Of a DNA stretch of 64,000 nt, positions 23,430 to 34,483 are shown piece by piece. The DNA comes from Allodiplogaster sudhausi. Lineage: Eukaryota; Nematoda; Chromadorea; Rhabditida; Diplogasteridae. Positions within the stretch are counted from its first letter, which is position 1. Each line of letters starts with the position of its first letter. Location: NCBI GenBank assembly GCA_945643635.1, contig CALZFC010000268.1, forward strand, positions 1,161,001 to 1,225,000. Direction: 5' to 3'. Position numbers and translations under genes: made by a program. The notes under the pieces were generated by a model. That model was given only the letters and a program-made list of their open reading frames with translations, was not told the DNA's origin and did no database searches.

Positions 23430-24564
23430 ATGTCGGGTCCCTTCACGTGGATCTCGCTGCAGTCGCTCATGTCGCTGCTCGTCACGATGGCCTGCTTGGC
23501 CTTTGTGCCGTCCGCCGACTCCTCGTGGTTCTGCGTCGGCTTGCTCGTTGTCATCTACGCCGAGCTCATTCTAATGGCAGCGCATGGTGTTAGAAAAACT
23601 CCAAGAAGTGTGATATCGCAGAAACACACACAAATGAAAATGTTCCGTCTTTGTTCTCGTGTGCGAGTGTAGTTGCTACATTACAGTGGCCGAGATTAAT
23701 AAAATGGTAATTTTTGCGGAGGATTAAAATTTCTGGCAATATGCCAGTAATCTATTGTTCATAAATCACAGTGTTGACTATGATAAGAGTCCCATGGATG
23801 TGGTTTTGAATTGCACAGCGTCGTCTCCAATGGCCGACCGAGTTCACGGACATTCTGGCCGGCGTCATCTTCACTGTCGTAATGGGCGTTTCCATGTCGC
23901 TTCTGCTCTCGCATCTCCCGCCCATCTTCGTGCTCGCTGAGGCGTGCGCCGTTCTCATTCCTCTCATCACTGCCATCATCCAGCTGGCAAGTCGATCACG
24001 AAGGGAGGAAAAAGAAATGCGCGTTCAAATTGCCGCGCGCGCGCGGCAATTTGAACGCGCATTTCTGTCAGACATGAGCAGAAGAGCAGACTTTCCAGGG
24101 GTCGCTCCGGTGTCTTCCTCCGGAGCTGTCCGAAAACGTCCTAGTTCGCGTGCTCTTCCCGGCTCTCGAGTTGATCCTTTACATCGCCACCAGTGCTATG
24201 GTAATCCGTTTGAGAATCACGTGTTCCTTTATTTATTCCTTTGAGAATCACGTGTTCAGGCAAAAAGGCGCGAATTCAAATGCGAGTTTTCGGGGCTTCC
24301 TTAAGTGAAAAGGCTTTGGAGTATGACGCGGAACGGTACCAGAGGAATCGGTTACAGGCGTCAATGACACTCGTCGTTCTGTTTCTCTACATATCCTCCC
24401 TCCCAACTATGATTGTCGCGGAAAAGCTCCTGCTTTCGGTTTGCTATTGATTTCTCTGTTGCCTTCCCATTCCTTCAAATAGCTTTTCGGTTTTTCTGTC
24501 CTACTGTTTTTTCTCTCTGTTTCTCTCTCTGTCTCTCTCTCTCTTTCCGGGTTCTCCATCTCTT

Positions 24565-24623
<59 letters not shown>

Positions 24624-24663
24624 GGGTTCTCCCTCTCTTGCTCTTTCTCTCTCTCTCTGTCTT

Positions 24664-24697
<34 letters not shown>

Positions 24698-24811
24698 TCC
24701 CTCTCTCTTTCTCTCCATCAGGTGCGTCCTCACACGTTTTCCTGGTTCATCGTGGCGCCCATTTGTCTCATTTTCCGTGTCATCTACTACATCGTCTACA
24801 TGTCATTCTAA
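23430..24811 (+). CDS. Gene F: four-segment transmembrane protein, unknown function
   Basis: The exons are 23430-23588, 23819-23986, 24090-24200, 24313-24438 and 24722-24811. All join in phase 0, giving 217 residues. Hydrophobic segments are at about residues 10-50 (SLLVTMACLAFV; FCVGLLVVIYAELILMAA), 65-108 (ILAGVIFTVVMGVSMSLLL; LAEACAVLIPLITAII), 125-145 (VLFPALELILYIATSAM), 160-185 (SMTLVVLFLYISSLPTMIVA) and 192-216 (FIVAPICLIFRVIYYIVYM). It is therefore an integral membrane protein with four to six spans and a very short C-terminal tail. No signal peptide cleavage site or family motif is recognised. Exon 2 ends at a GC donor (CTG/GCAAGT). Intron 2 holds a 54-bp perfect palindrome, intron 3 the 35-bp repeat, and intron 4 a CT tract. 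It is probably cotranscribed with E. Confidence 0.7.
24013..24066. repeat. 54-bp perfect palindrome in gene F intron 2
   Basis: AGAAATGCGCGTTCAAATTG runs into CCGCGCG and its exact inverse, with no spacer. It should extrude or fold as a strong hairpin within a 103-nt intron. Confidence 0.92.
24256..24290 (+). repeat. 35-bp intronic repeat, copy 3 (gene F intron 3)
   Basis: Identical to the two copies in gene D. It ends 22 nt before the exon 4 junction of gene F. Confidence 0.9.
24508..24716 (+). repeat. CT microsatellite with internal duplication in gene F intron 4
   Basis: CT runs are interrupted by a duplicated TTTCCGGGTTCTCC(A/C)TCTCT segment at about 24545 and 24619. Confidence 0.9.
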
Positions 24812-24969
24812 GAAGAGATAATTGAGACCATTTCAAGTCGCCAACTTCAAGCAATCCTTTTCTTTTGTTGAACGATAAAAACATTGTTCTTTTTATTTTG
24901 GTTGTACCGTATCATCTAGGAAAATGTGTCTCTTAAAAGCAAGCTTAGATTAATTCAGCGATAATTAAG

Positions 24970-25500
24970 AGGTGTAGAGATAAGGTCGAGGCGTGGAGAG
25001 AAAGAAAATCTTTATTTTTCCTGATGTGCTGTATTCTTCTGACAACAATTGTTCTCTTCCCTCTCTACTATGTCGTTCTACCACTCTCACAATCTCTGTC
25101 GTTTTCATCAATTTCTCTCTATCTCTCTCTCACTCTCTCCCTCTCTCTGTCTCTCTCACTCTCTCCCTCTCTCTATCTCTCTCTCTATCTCTGTCATATT
25201 CACAGTTCCACTTCGCTCTACACTGACTCAATCGCTCTCTCCCTCTCACTGTCCTACACATCTATTGCGTTCGCTGACTTTGTATTTGCTATGGCTAGTT
25301 GGGGGTGGGGCGACATAGCAGATCCTTAGGAGTGCTACTACAGAACGCCAGCATCGAAACTCTGTGGCAATGTTTGCCAATCAACGTGCTCAAAAGAAGA
25401 AAGAAGAAGGTAAAGAAGAAGAATAGTCGCAAATTTACTCACTTCAAATCTTTAAAAAAAACATCTAAAGGAGCATTAAACCCAGAGAGAGAAAGAGAGT

Positions 25501-25520
<20 letters not shown>
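24970..25520 (+). repeat. Dispersed repeat R1, copy 1
   Basis: The order is AAGGTCGAGGCGTGGAGAG, GTGCTGTATT, TCTGACAACAAT, TCACAATCTCTGT, a CT tract, CCTTAG(G/A)A, GCGAAACTCTGTGG-like and CAACGTGCTC. The same order occurs at 37280-38160 (+) and inverted at 34730-35250. Interspersed CT/GA tracts extend to about 25850. No transposase frame was recognised. Confidence 0.7.
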
Positions 25521-25534
<14 letters not shown>

Positions 25535-26221
25535 AGAGCAAGATTTAACGGTAGGATACGAGAGAGATAGAGAGAAAAAATTTGAATGGGAGGAAGCGAT
25601 AGAGATTGTTAGAGTGAGAGAGTAACAGCGGAGAGAGGGAAGATGACTTTGCTGTTCTCTCTCTCTCTCTATCTCTTTGAATCCGTCTGTCACAATCTCG
25701 CTTTCTGTATCCATCTTTCTTTGTCTCTACTCTGTCCCAATAACTCTCTCTTCTACTCTATTTCTCTTTCGCTCTCCTGTCTGTACTCTCTCTTTCGCTA
25801 CCTCTCTCTCTCTCACTTTCTCTCTCCCCTTCAGACGCTCTCTTACATCGTTTCATTTATTTACGTGATGCCACGTGTTATAGGTGGTAAAAGGAAGTAT
25901 GCAGATAAATGATAAAAATTTGCATCATAAGGTATAAGTGACATCATGCAGTATACATGGGCATCGTACAGTATATACGGGCTATTGAAATGTTGCTGAC
26001 AACGGGGTGGACAGGAAGGAGGGGGATGAATGCTTGGCCTGGGAGTTGAAAGCCTTTGCTGCTCTTTTAAAGAATGAGTGGTTTCGAACGGAGGAGCGCG
26101 TGGATGGGTAGGCAAGGAGGAAAGAGAGGCCGCGAGCACGTGTGTCCTCCGCAGTTTTAAATAGTTTCAGACACACATTTTTCGAGGAATACTACATAAT
26201 AAAGTTGCTGAGTGGTTGTGA

Positions 26222-26560
26222 TTGGCTGGGTTATGGAAAGAGGCTTCCCTTGTTAGAGAGACGACGAGCCACGAGGCAAACGGTATTCTCGTTTCTGGCA
26301 CTCGAATAAAAGGTCCGCGGCGAATGGGAGTGGGATGTCGTATCCCAAGATATTCTTCACCTAACCCGAACACGTACAATTGGTTGCGAAACACAGCCAC
26401 ACAAAGTTCTCACCATGCATCATCACCTGTAGACTGCAGTCATGCCTCATCAATATGGAACACTATCTCATTCTCAATCTCTCACTCCGTCTCTCTCACT
26501 CTCTCTCTTTCTCTTTCTCCTTCTCTCTCTCTCTCTCTCCCTCTTCTCTCTACTATAACA
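26222..26560 (+). repeat. Dispersed repeat R2 with CT tract (plus copy)
   Basis: Shares blocks with 17520-16830 on the minus strand, including ACAATTGGTTG and CATGCCTCATCAAT, ahead of a CT tract. Confidence 0.6.
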
Positions 26561-26586
26561 TCGCACTTCATTCGCCTCTACACACA

Positions 26587-26757
26587 AAAAAGTATTGTTT
26601 GAAACAAACACTGTGAAACAACAGGGCGGGGCAAAACTGAAACATCATTGTTTGATATATGAAACAATTAAAACAAATTGTTTGATATATCAAACTATAT
26701 TGTTTCAGTTTTGCCCCGAAACGATGCTTGTTTCAAACATTTTTTTGTGTTTACTAT
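26587..26757. mobile_element. Palindromic MITE, family ATTGTTTGATATATCAAACA, copy 1
   Basis: Both outer ends carry ACACAAAAAA with TTTGAAACAA and its inverse. The interior repeats ATTGTTTGATATATCAAAC. About 170 bp, almost entirely self-complementary (GGCAAAACTGAAACA and TGTTTCAGTTTTGCCC). Confidence 0.75.
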
Positions 26758-26924
26758 GACAGGTCGTTACGAGACAGAGCAACATTTTAAGGAGTAAATT
26801 TACTGCGAGTCGTTATTGCAGGTAACAAATAATAAGTAGGTCGTCTAATTTTGGGCGGAGTCATTATTGCCTGTGTGGAAAAAGGGGGTCAACTAAATTT
26901 AATCCCAAAATATTGCTCGGTCTT

Positions 26925-27427
26925 TTAACGGCTCGACTACATATCATCGAGAGGAATGAAGTGCGATTGTATCGTCTCACGATCTAGATCCATTATGAGC
27001 GAGGCACTGCCAAGGAGAATAAAATGTGCCCAAAATACCAGTGAGGCATATGTCTTAGAGTCAAGGCAATGAATTACTCGAAGGTTTAGTAATTAAAGGT
27101 CAGGCAGTGCCAAGGGATAGTGAGGCAGTATACATAGGCAAATATTTGCATAAGTCATATTCACAAGCTGTCAAAGATAGAATGCTGCCTTCTCCAACAG
27201 TTTCTCCATCGCACGCTTCTTAATTACTCTACTTTCTATATATATATATATATATACGGAGATTTTAGTTATCCGATGTACATATTAATAAATATTTGAA
27301 CAAGGGACAAGACTCATCGCACCAATACATCTACTTCCCACGATGGCAATAATGACTCCCTTCCCTTTTCTAAATAGGCAATTGTTTAGTGCGCAATTTT
27401 CTTACTGATTTTTTACTTGAAGGTAAG
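26925..27427 (+). promoter_or_regulatory. Gene G upstream region conserved with genes H and J
   Basis: Shares ordered blocks with 42440-42858 and 47745-48172: TTAACGGCTCGAC, GAAGTGCGATTGTAT, several (A/G)GGCA(G/A)TGCCAA(G)G elements, CACAAGCTGTCA, and CCACGATGGCAATAATG just before the start. Probably a promoter duplicated with the coding regions. Confidence 0.55.
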
Positions 27428-30407
27428 ATGAGCGAAGAAGACAACGCCTCCGATGCTCCTTTAGGATCGACTAAGGCAGTCATGCCAGGTTTGCCTTCTG
27501 TTTTCTTCATTTAAAAAATATTTAAAAAAAAATTTAATTATTATTAGAGGCCACAGATAGACTTGCAGTCTCTATTTATAGTAATACTAAAAAAGTCATA
27601 TAATGGAGTCAACCGGCCAACAATTATCTTTGTCTAGCGCCAGTACTAGAGCCAGTAACGGACCGGCCCGGCCCGTAGGGCCGGCCGGCTAAACTTCCCT
27701 GTGCCCCGGGCCGGGCCAAAAAGGTGGACTGGCCCGCAGGTCCGTTTGGGCCCGGTCGTCCAGTCAGGAAGACTGTTGGCAATGTGAGATGCAAAACTTT
27801 CTTAACATCTTAATTTTTCCAAACCATTACCTTTTACACATTAAAATTAATCTTCGTAGCATGAATTTTCGTTCTGGATATTACTTTTAACTGAAAGTAT
27901 GTTAGTGATACATGTAAAAATATTAAAGGAGGGCGATCACCGAAAAATTATGTGATATTCCAAATTGCCGTGGCTTTTCTCATTCTCATTCGCGCGTGCT
28001 ATTTTCGCGCAGCGGGCTTGTGCGACCTGCGAAATAGCATGCGAGAATGAGAGTGAGGAATCACTGGGTTGACGCGGCAATTCGAACATACATTTAATAT
28101 TTTTCGGTGATCGCCCTCCGCTAACCATATAAATTCCGAACTTGAGATACATCATCAGCAGTTTTACATGAATTTTTCAAAATCGGGCCCAAACGGACCC
28201 TCGGGCCGGACAGGGCCCAAAATTCCAGGGATCAGAAATGAATGATTCCCACAAAAGTTTTGGGCCATTTAATCACCTCTGACAATGAGCGCTACTGTAC
28301 AATCTCACCTGTTCTAGGTTCAAAAGTGCGTGCAAACTAGGATGGTAGCTACATAATATATACAGTGGCAATTTTTCTACTCACCATCAGTCAGATTAAA
28401 CATGACTATATGAAATTGTGAAATGCTAAGATTAAAATATGTTTTACAATGGCACGAGCTGATATATGCATAAGAACACGACATGTGAAGTATTCGACGA
28501 ATACCAGCTTTGCATTTAGCACCGGAAAAAAGTGGATTCCTAAGAATTTTTTTCCCGACTTTTTCAATCATTACAGATACAGTTCTTGTCAGCGAAAAAA
28601 TGGGAAGCTTCGAATTCATTGTTCGTTTAGTCATATAATTTTTTGCTTTGTTATGTGGTCACATTTTTCGATAACTTGAGTCTCGCCCGCGAAAGTCTTC
28701 AAAAGATTCCATGCATTTTTTAACGAAATTTTGAATTTTTTCAGACTTTTTCTTTTGTATTTATCCAAAATTTCTGTAGTATATTTCTTATTTTTTAATA
28801 TAAACAATTTCATTGTGTTTTTATTTTATTTTAATTAATTAGTATTTCAGGAGAAAAAACTTTTCTAACTTTTTTTGTAATAGGTTCCCAATGCGAATGC
28901 ACTGGATGCCACTGAAGTGAAGTCAGAGCAGACGCCGATTGGCGGGCTGCTCTGGCAGTTGGCGGCCTCGAAGGGGCCTGCCCCGGACGACGCCGCCAAG
29001 TCGGCCCTTCTCGTACGCCTCTTCGCCTCGCATCCCTCTGGGCGCGCGTCGAATTGGCACGCCACCGCCAAGGCCACCGTTGTTCTTCAGGCTCCAGACC
29101 GGTTATTCATTAATCTATTTGCCGACTAAAAGAAAAAAAAATTGTTATAACTTAATTTATTTGCTTAGGGTAGACCCTACAATTGCTTTTATCTTGGTGG
29201 GTGTAAAAATATGCTCTTCAACTCTCAACAAGCGATCCTGTTCGAAAAAAAGAAAAAAAATTTTAAAGAAAGCCGATTCGATGCGAGTTTACGGCCCATT
29301 ATGGCGACCGGAAGAATGATGCAACCGAAGAGATGAAGTGCCTGGCTGAATGGGCAGTAGTCGAAGGCGATCAGGAAGGCTACATCGACAAGGCGAAGAA
29401 CACGCTCAGTCTCGGGTGCGACATCGAGATTACTGAGGTATCTTTACAGAAGCAAAAATTATTCTCTCTCACACATCTATTCGAATATTAAAGATAATAA
29501 TTTTTCTTGAGTTCAAAATAAATTTGCATACGCCAGGTGAACGGTGTCCGCCAGCCCTTGAGGGCTCTTTTCCACAAAGGATTCTCCAGCCTCTCTGATG
29601 TCTGCCTCATAGTCGGCGGACGAAAGGCAATTGACTTTTATCATGCATAATACCAAACTTTTGTAGTAAAATTTGAATTTTAAACCTGGACAGAAGTAAA
29701 AAGATTTGTTTGACTTTTGATATTGATTGAAAATTAGAATTTGGAATTGCAGTACATTCGAAGAGTCAATTATTCTTTTACAGTTTTATGTGAATCGCTC
29801 GGTCATGTCTCTCTACTGTAATGATCTGTCGTCGAAGCTGATGGTTGACTTTGTAGAAGGCGAAATGAAAGAAATCGAGCTGCCGGAGATCGACCCAGAA
29901 GGCTTCGAGGCCTTCCTCAATGTTAACATATACCTATTTTTTCCGATTCTGTTGGCCCAGTATTTTCTGCAACAGATCGAACAATTGTTCGTTCAAAGAT
30001 AGTTTACATGTGTATTCCTGATTGTGGAAGATAGTACGATAGTTACAATTACAACGCCGTTCTTCATGAAGATTTTCGTTCAATTAGAGAGAAGATAGTG
30101 GTATTTAAAGACACCTTTTTCAATGCCGTACCCACGACTTCTTTAATTCATGGAAAAAGAAAGGGGTATGCTGTGATTTTAAAAGGTTATGAACAGAAGG
30201 ATATTATAGAAACTTTTTTTTAAATATTAATGGTTTTTTCTTCTTTTATTGCTCTAGCTGTGACACCGTAATTAGTTCACGTTATTTTAGATTGTCTATC
30301 ATGTTGCTCAAATCAAGGTGACGGATCTGGAGAAGCTGCTTGCTGCTGCTAATCGTTTCCGCTACTACCAGATCATTGCAAAGTTAGTTTTGCGCTCTTA
30401 GGGCTCT

Positions 30408-30443
<36 letters not shown>

Positions 30444-31310
30444 CTCTCTCTTCTTTTCAATCGTTTATCGCTTTCTCGGTGCATTGCGCAGTGTTCGTTT
30501 GAATAGATGCGCCGAGATCCTAATGTCCGATTCAACCGGACTGACCATCCAGAAACGCCTCCTCATGGCCGACCAGTTCAATCTGCCTGAATTCTTCGAC
30601 ATTCTCGAGAATGCAGCCACCACTGCCCAGGTACATAGAACAGACTCCTTGAATATCAACGGACTCATGGCAATAGATTATTGATGTCGTTAATCAACAG
30701 TATTGATGTATATTATTTAGAAAACTATTGACTAAGTACTGAACAATGTTAAAATCATTAATTAGCATTAGCATTATCAATTGCATTGATGAAAGTTATT
30801 GAACAATATTATCATGATTTGCAATCGTAAATAATACTGTCTTTACATGTTTTTTTAAATTATTATTGCTTAGGACCTGATGGCACTCGCCATGGCTGAA
30901 GGCAGCGCGAAGCTGTCGGAGCGCGCCAACAGCGCCATCCTGCGTAAGATGGCTCAGCTTCCTCTGGTGAGATCATTTGAGCAACAAAAGCTTCTTCGTC
31001 AAACTTGCGTTCACAAACGTGATCAATCAATAGTAGCCAAAGCGTATTAGAAATCTGAAAATGTTGGCAACAATTTTTGGCTTAATATGGAATTAAAATG
31101 CCGATTTTCGTTAAATAAAAGTGAGATCGACATTTCCAGGTGCCCTTCAGCTGTGGTTGCGGACGTCAACTCAGGCCTCCATACGCGGTCAGTCTAAGTC
31201 AAGCATATAGTAGACATCTGAAAACTATCTCAATAATTCAACTTAAAGGAGCTGTCCATGGAGATTACAATGTTGCTGAATTTTTTGTTAATACTATCCG
31301 GTCCAACTAG
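27428..31310 (+). CDS. Gene G: MATH-BTB domain protein, best-preserved ten-exon paralogue
   Basis: Exons are 27428-27488, 28577-28620, 28884-29101, 29269-29437, 29537-29626, 29784-29921, 30291-30382, 30507-30630, 30874-30966 and 31140-31310. All phases agree, giving about 399 residues. MATH spans roughly residues 22-164 (SFEFIV; PIGGLLWQLAASKGP; CEFTAHYGDR; NTLSLGCDIEITE). BTB and following helices span 165-310 (LSDVCLIVGGRK; FYVNRSVMSLYCNDL; EIDPEGFEAFLN; DLEKLLAAANRF; CAEILMSDSTGLTIQKRLL). The terminal exon has a C-x-C motif (SCGCGR). The exon 2 sequence is more diverged than in paralogues, and exon 3 lacks the PPGT found elsewhere. The donor of exon 5 is GC (AAG/GCAATT). Reading through the last exon, the stop TAG at 31308-31310 lies inside a TTAA MITE, unless a GTCAGT donor at 31189 is used. 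A cullin-3 adaptor role is inferred from family. Confidence 0.82.
27640..28240. mobile_element. GC-rich GGCCCGGCCCG element in gene G intron 1, disrupted
   Basis: Two GGGCCGG-rich ends (27655-27765 and 28185-28240) resemble the complete elements at 50250-51028 and 55399-55573. They are separated by a later insertion (27928-28119). End boundaries are unclear. Confidence 0.5.
27928..28119. mobile_element. Nested MITE with perfect 21-bp TIRs
   Basis: GGAGGGCGATCACCGAAAAA(T) at the left end has its exact inverse at the right end. 192 bp, non-coding, with an internal hairpin around GAATGAGA. It lies within the GC-rich element in gene G intron 1. Confidence 0.8.
30408..30449 (+). repeat. CT microsatellite in gene G intron 7
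   Basis: Simple CT run just after the exon 7 donor. Confidence 0.9.
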
Positions 31311-31664
31311 AAACATCATTAGGAAAAGTGAGAATGCGTCCTGAAGGGGCCCTGAGGAGAAAAACCACATTTCCCCACGCCGTACTGTAGAATTTAGGGA
31401 GTGACGTCATCATCCCTTGCCTATTTTCTCCATATGCACACCCTCATTCTACCAGAAAGAAGGTGAAAACTAGGTGCGAAGCGGCAAGCTACGCTTGAGA
31501 TTCGAGGGAAGAGAAGAGAGTCAGAGAGAAAAGACTCACAAAGTCTAGTTTGTAGTGATGGATACTCTGCTAGCATACCGCCAAAACTTTTTGCAATATC
31601 ATGCGCGAATTCAAACGTTAATTCTGCGCAAGCGGGTTCTAAACTCCATGGATAGTTCTTTTAA
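31243..31664. mobile_element. TTAA-bounded MITE overlapping the 3' end of gene G
   Basis: Ends TTAAAGGAGCTGTCCATGGA and TCCATGGATAGTTCTTTTAA are inverted repeats. 422 bp. It starts inside the last open exon of G and provides its stop codon in the read-through model. Confidence 0.65.
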
Positions 31665-31772
31665 AAGAATGAATAACCACTTAACAATTTTAACATAATT
31701 AATTAACATTATTTAACAGTAGTTAATTGCAGTGATAAATATTATTTTACAATATTACAATGATGTGCAAAC

Positions 31773-31994
31773 TTAAAGGACCGCTCCGGCGAATGAACGT
31801 GCATATCAGAAGAAATTTTCCGCCCTTCTTTTTCTCTCCTCTACAGACACTATTTCCATGCGCTCTCGCATGCTCGCTCAACATTCAGCGCTTTCTTGAC
31901 CTTGAGATGGTCGAGGATTGAGATATTGGAAAGCATAAGGAGGGCGGAAAATGTCTTCTGCTTTGCGCACACTTTCACCGGAGCGAACCTTTAA
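31773..31994. mobile_element. TTAA-bounded MITE
   Basis: Ends TTAAAGGACCGCTCCGGCGA and TCACCGGAGCGAACCTTTAA. 222 bp, same family as 4976-5452, with GCGCTCTCGCATGC-type interior. Confidence 0.75.
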
Positions 31995-32110
31995 AGAAGA
32001 CTATCTTAAGATGGCTTTAATTATTAATGCTTACATCTCACAACTTAATATTAAATACCATTAATTGTTATTATTACTTAATTATTATGTAATCAATTAA
32101 TTATGGTTAG

Positions 32111-32390
32111 GGACTGCTGGTACGAAGTTGTCGGAGCGCGGCAGCAGTGCCATGTTGCGTCAGATGGTTCGCCTTGCTCGGGTGGGATCATTTGACCTAC
32201 AAAAAGCTTCTTCTCCAAACTTTAGCTTCCAAAGGCAACCAATCTTTGTCAAAAGTATTATAAATCTGAAAATGTTGGCAACCATTCGACCAAGCAGTCA
32301 ATAAAAATGCCGATTTTCGCTCAATAAAAGTGAGATCGACTATTCCAGGCCAACTCCAGCTGTGAGTGCGGACGTCTTCACGCAGTTTAA
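32111..32390 (+). pseudogene. Duplicated exon 9-exon 10 cassette downstream of gene G
   Basis: An exon-9-like block to 32181 (KLSERGSSAMLRQMVRLAR) has a short internal deletion near its start that breaks phase with the TTAG acceptor. An intact terminal exon 32349-32390 reads ANSSCECGRLHAV and stops. The TTCCAG acceptor and the intron are preserved. The same second cassette follows gene K. It is either a remnant or an alternative 3' end for G. Confidence 0.6.
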
Positions 32391-32526
32391 GTTGCGGCTC
32401 CCCTTGGACTTATTAGTTACGCCACGCTACTTTCCTAGTTTTAATCTTCTTTTTAAGATTTGAAGTGAGCAAATTTCCGAATTTCATGACCTTCTTCTTT
32501 CTTCTTTTGCTAAAAAAACATTTGGT

Positions 32527-32712
32527 AACACACAAAAAATAATTGTTTGAAACAACATTGTTTGGTGCACGATTGTTTTATGAATTGTTTGAAACAACAA
32601 TTGTTTCAAAAAAATTGTTTGGCATATCAAACAATTTGTTTTACCGATTTGCACGCTATCCATTCCGAGGCAATTGTTTGGATTGTTTCATGGAAATTGT
32701 TTGATATATCAA
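32527..32712. mobile_element. Palindromic MITE, ATTGTTTGATATATCAAACA family, copy 2
   Basis: Starts ACACAAAAAATAATTGTTTG and contains repeated AATTGTTTG(G/A)(C/T)ATATCAAAC. Same family as 26587-26757, more degenerate. Confidence 0.6.
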
Positions 32713-33001
32713 CCAGCAGCAGCGCAGCCGCGATGTCGAAGTAGCGATCACGTCCGATCTGGCGAGTTAGGCAACGTCGAGCAGCGACACAAGGGTTCAA
32801 ACCCATATGTGGCCAATGTTACCCAACATGTTTTGCCCGTTTTATCTTTCATAAAAACCGACAGTAAGCCGTACAATTGGGTACCATTAGTCAACATATT
32901 CTCTTTCTCTTTATAAGTGAACCAGGAATTGGCCGTGTTGCAAAAGTTGGATCCCTCGCATTTGTGCGTGTAATCAAACCGCTCAACTTTACTTATTCGC
33001 G

Positions 33002-33163
33002 TCTCTCTGTACCTCACTAGAACCACCTTTCTGTGTAGAATGTAATGACATAGAGAGAGAGAGTGACCTTTCCGTCTCTTTATAGCGTTTACATTAAAAG
33101 AAACACAAAAACTCACAAATCTCACACGCAGTCGTTTCTGCGCTCAATTATCAATCAATATGG

Positions 33164-33258
<95 letters not shown>

Positions 33259-33412
33259 AACTAACAAATCTCAGAAACGACTGTTTCTGAGATTTGTGAG
33301 TTTGTGTGTTTCTTTTGCTGTGATCGCTATAAAGAGACGGAAAGGTCACTCACTCTCTATGTCATTAGATTCTACACAGAAAGGCGGTTCTAATGAGGTA
33401 CAGAGAGATGTG
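33002..33412. mobile_element. Foldback element with about 135-bp inverted arms and CT loop
   Basis: The left arm (about 33002-33136) carries CTCTGTACCTCA, CTTTCTGTGTAGAAT, GACCTTTCCGTCTCTTTATA and CACAAATCTCA. The right arm (about 33275-33412) carries the inverse of each in reverse order. The loop is CT microsatellite (33165-33255). Confidence 0.8.
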
Positions 33413-33524
33413 TAAAATTCACGTTGAGCGTTGTTCTTACACTTACAAGTTTGCGCACAAGAGCGAGGAACACGGCCAACTCATGACATTACGAACAGTG
33501 TTCACATATATGTTCTCAGACCTC

Positions 33525-33790
33525 GGATGAGGTTCAGAATTACTTTTATACAACATTAAATAGCTCAAAAGAATCGCTTTTTTCTGTAGAACAATGTAGG
33601 ATAGAGAGAGACGTAACTTATTTGCTCCCTCTAAATGATTTTCTCAAAAGAAACACAAAAACGGGCATATTTTATTCCTCAGACCTCGAGTGCGGAAATC
33701 GTTCAGACTTACTTTTATACAATATTAAATAGCTCAAAAGAATCGCCTTCTTCTGCAGAAAAATGTAGGATTGAGAGAGAATCAACATAA
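33525..33790 (+). repeat. Direct duplication, about 180-bp spacing
   Basis: TTACTTTTATACAA(C/T)ATTAA, TAGCTCAAAAGAATCGC and AATGTAGGAT(A/T)GAGAGAG occur in order at 33540-33612 and again at 33709-33780. Confidence 0.75.
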
Positions 33791-34483
33791 GTCACGTTGA
33801 GCAGCAAAACTCTCGAAAAAAACCTTTTGGCTCTTAGCAAAATTGGCACAGATGGCGAGACCGAGTTCGTAGAGTTCTCTCTCTCCCTCTCGCTCTCTTT
33901 TACTCTGCCTCTTTCCTCTTTCTGTCTTTCTGTCTCTCTTTCTCCATTCTCTTCTCAACGTTCTCTATGGGCGCCGCCCCTTTTCTTCTGGATAAGTTCT
34001 TCAACATTCAGATCGCTAGCGCGGGTAGTGCAATGGTAGTCGCTTGGGTATGGGATGCGTGGGGTGGTGGTTCGGGTCCGGCCGGGAGCAGAATTCTGAT
34101 TATAATTCCAGATACAATGATGACGGTGCCACCACTTCTCTACAAACCAGGTTAGCCAGTTTTTCAACTTTTGCAGCTTTTGTTCTCATGATTTACCTAC
34201 AGTTTAAACTGTTTTATAGCGAAAAAAACCGCAATAATGGCTGCAAAAGACGATTAACTGGCTAGTTTGTAGGTCGTGTTTGAGATTCCTGATAGCACAG
34301 AGAGAGAGAGACGGAGAGAATGTAGGAGAGGGTGTGTAAGAGGGTTAGCTAATTAGATATCGAAAAAATTAGGTAATTAGCATCGAAACTTATCGGAGAA
34401 TATAAGAAAATTGCTAAAATTCAATGAAAAATGGGTGCGCAAGCAGAAAGGGGCGGAGCCAACACGGCTGCGCTGTGATTGTT

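Noticed and set aside
34019..34085. tRNA gene on the plus strand (GGGTAGTGCAATGGTAG, GGTTCGGGTCC)
   Set aside because: The central region does not fold into an anticodon arm; more likely a pol III-derived repeat or chance.
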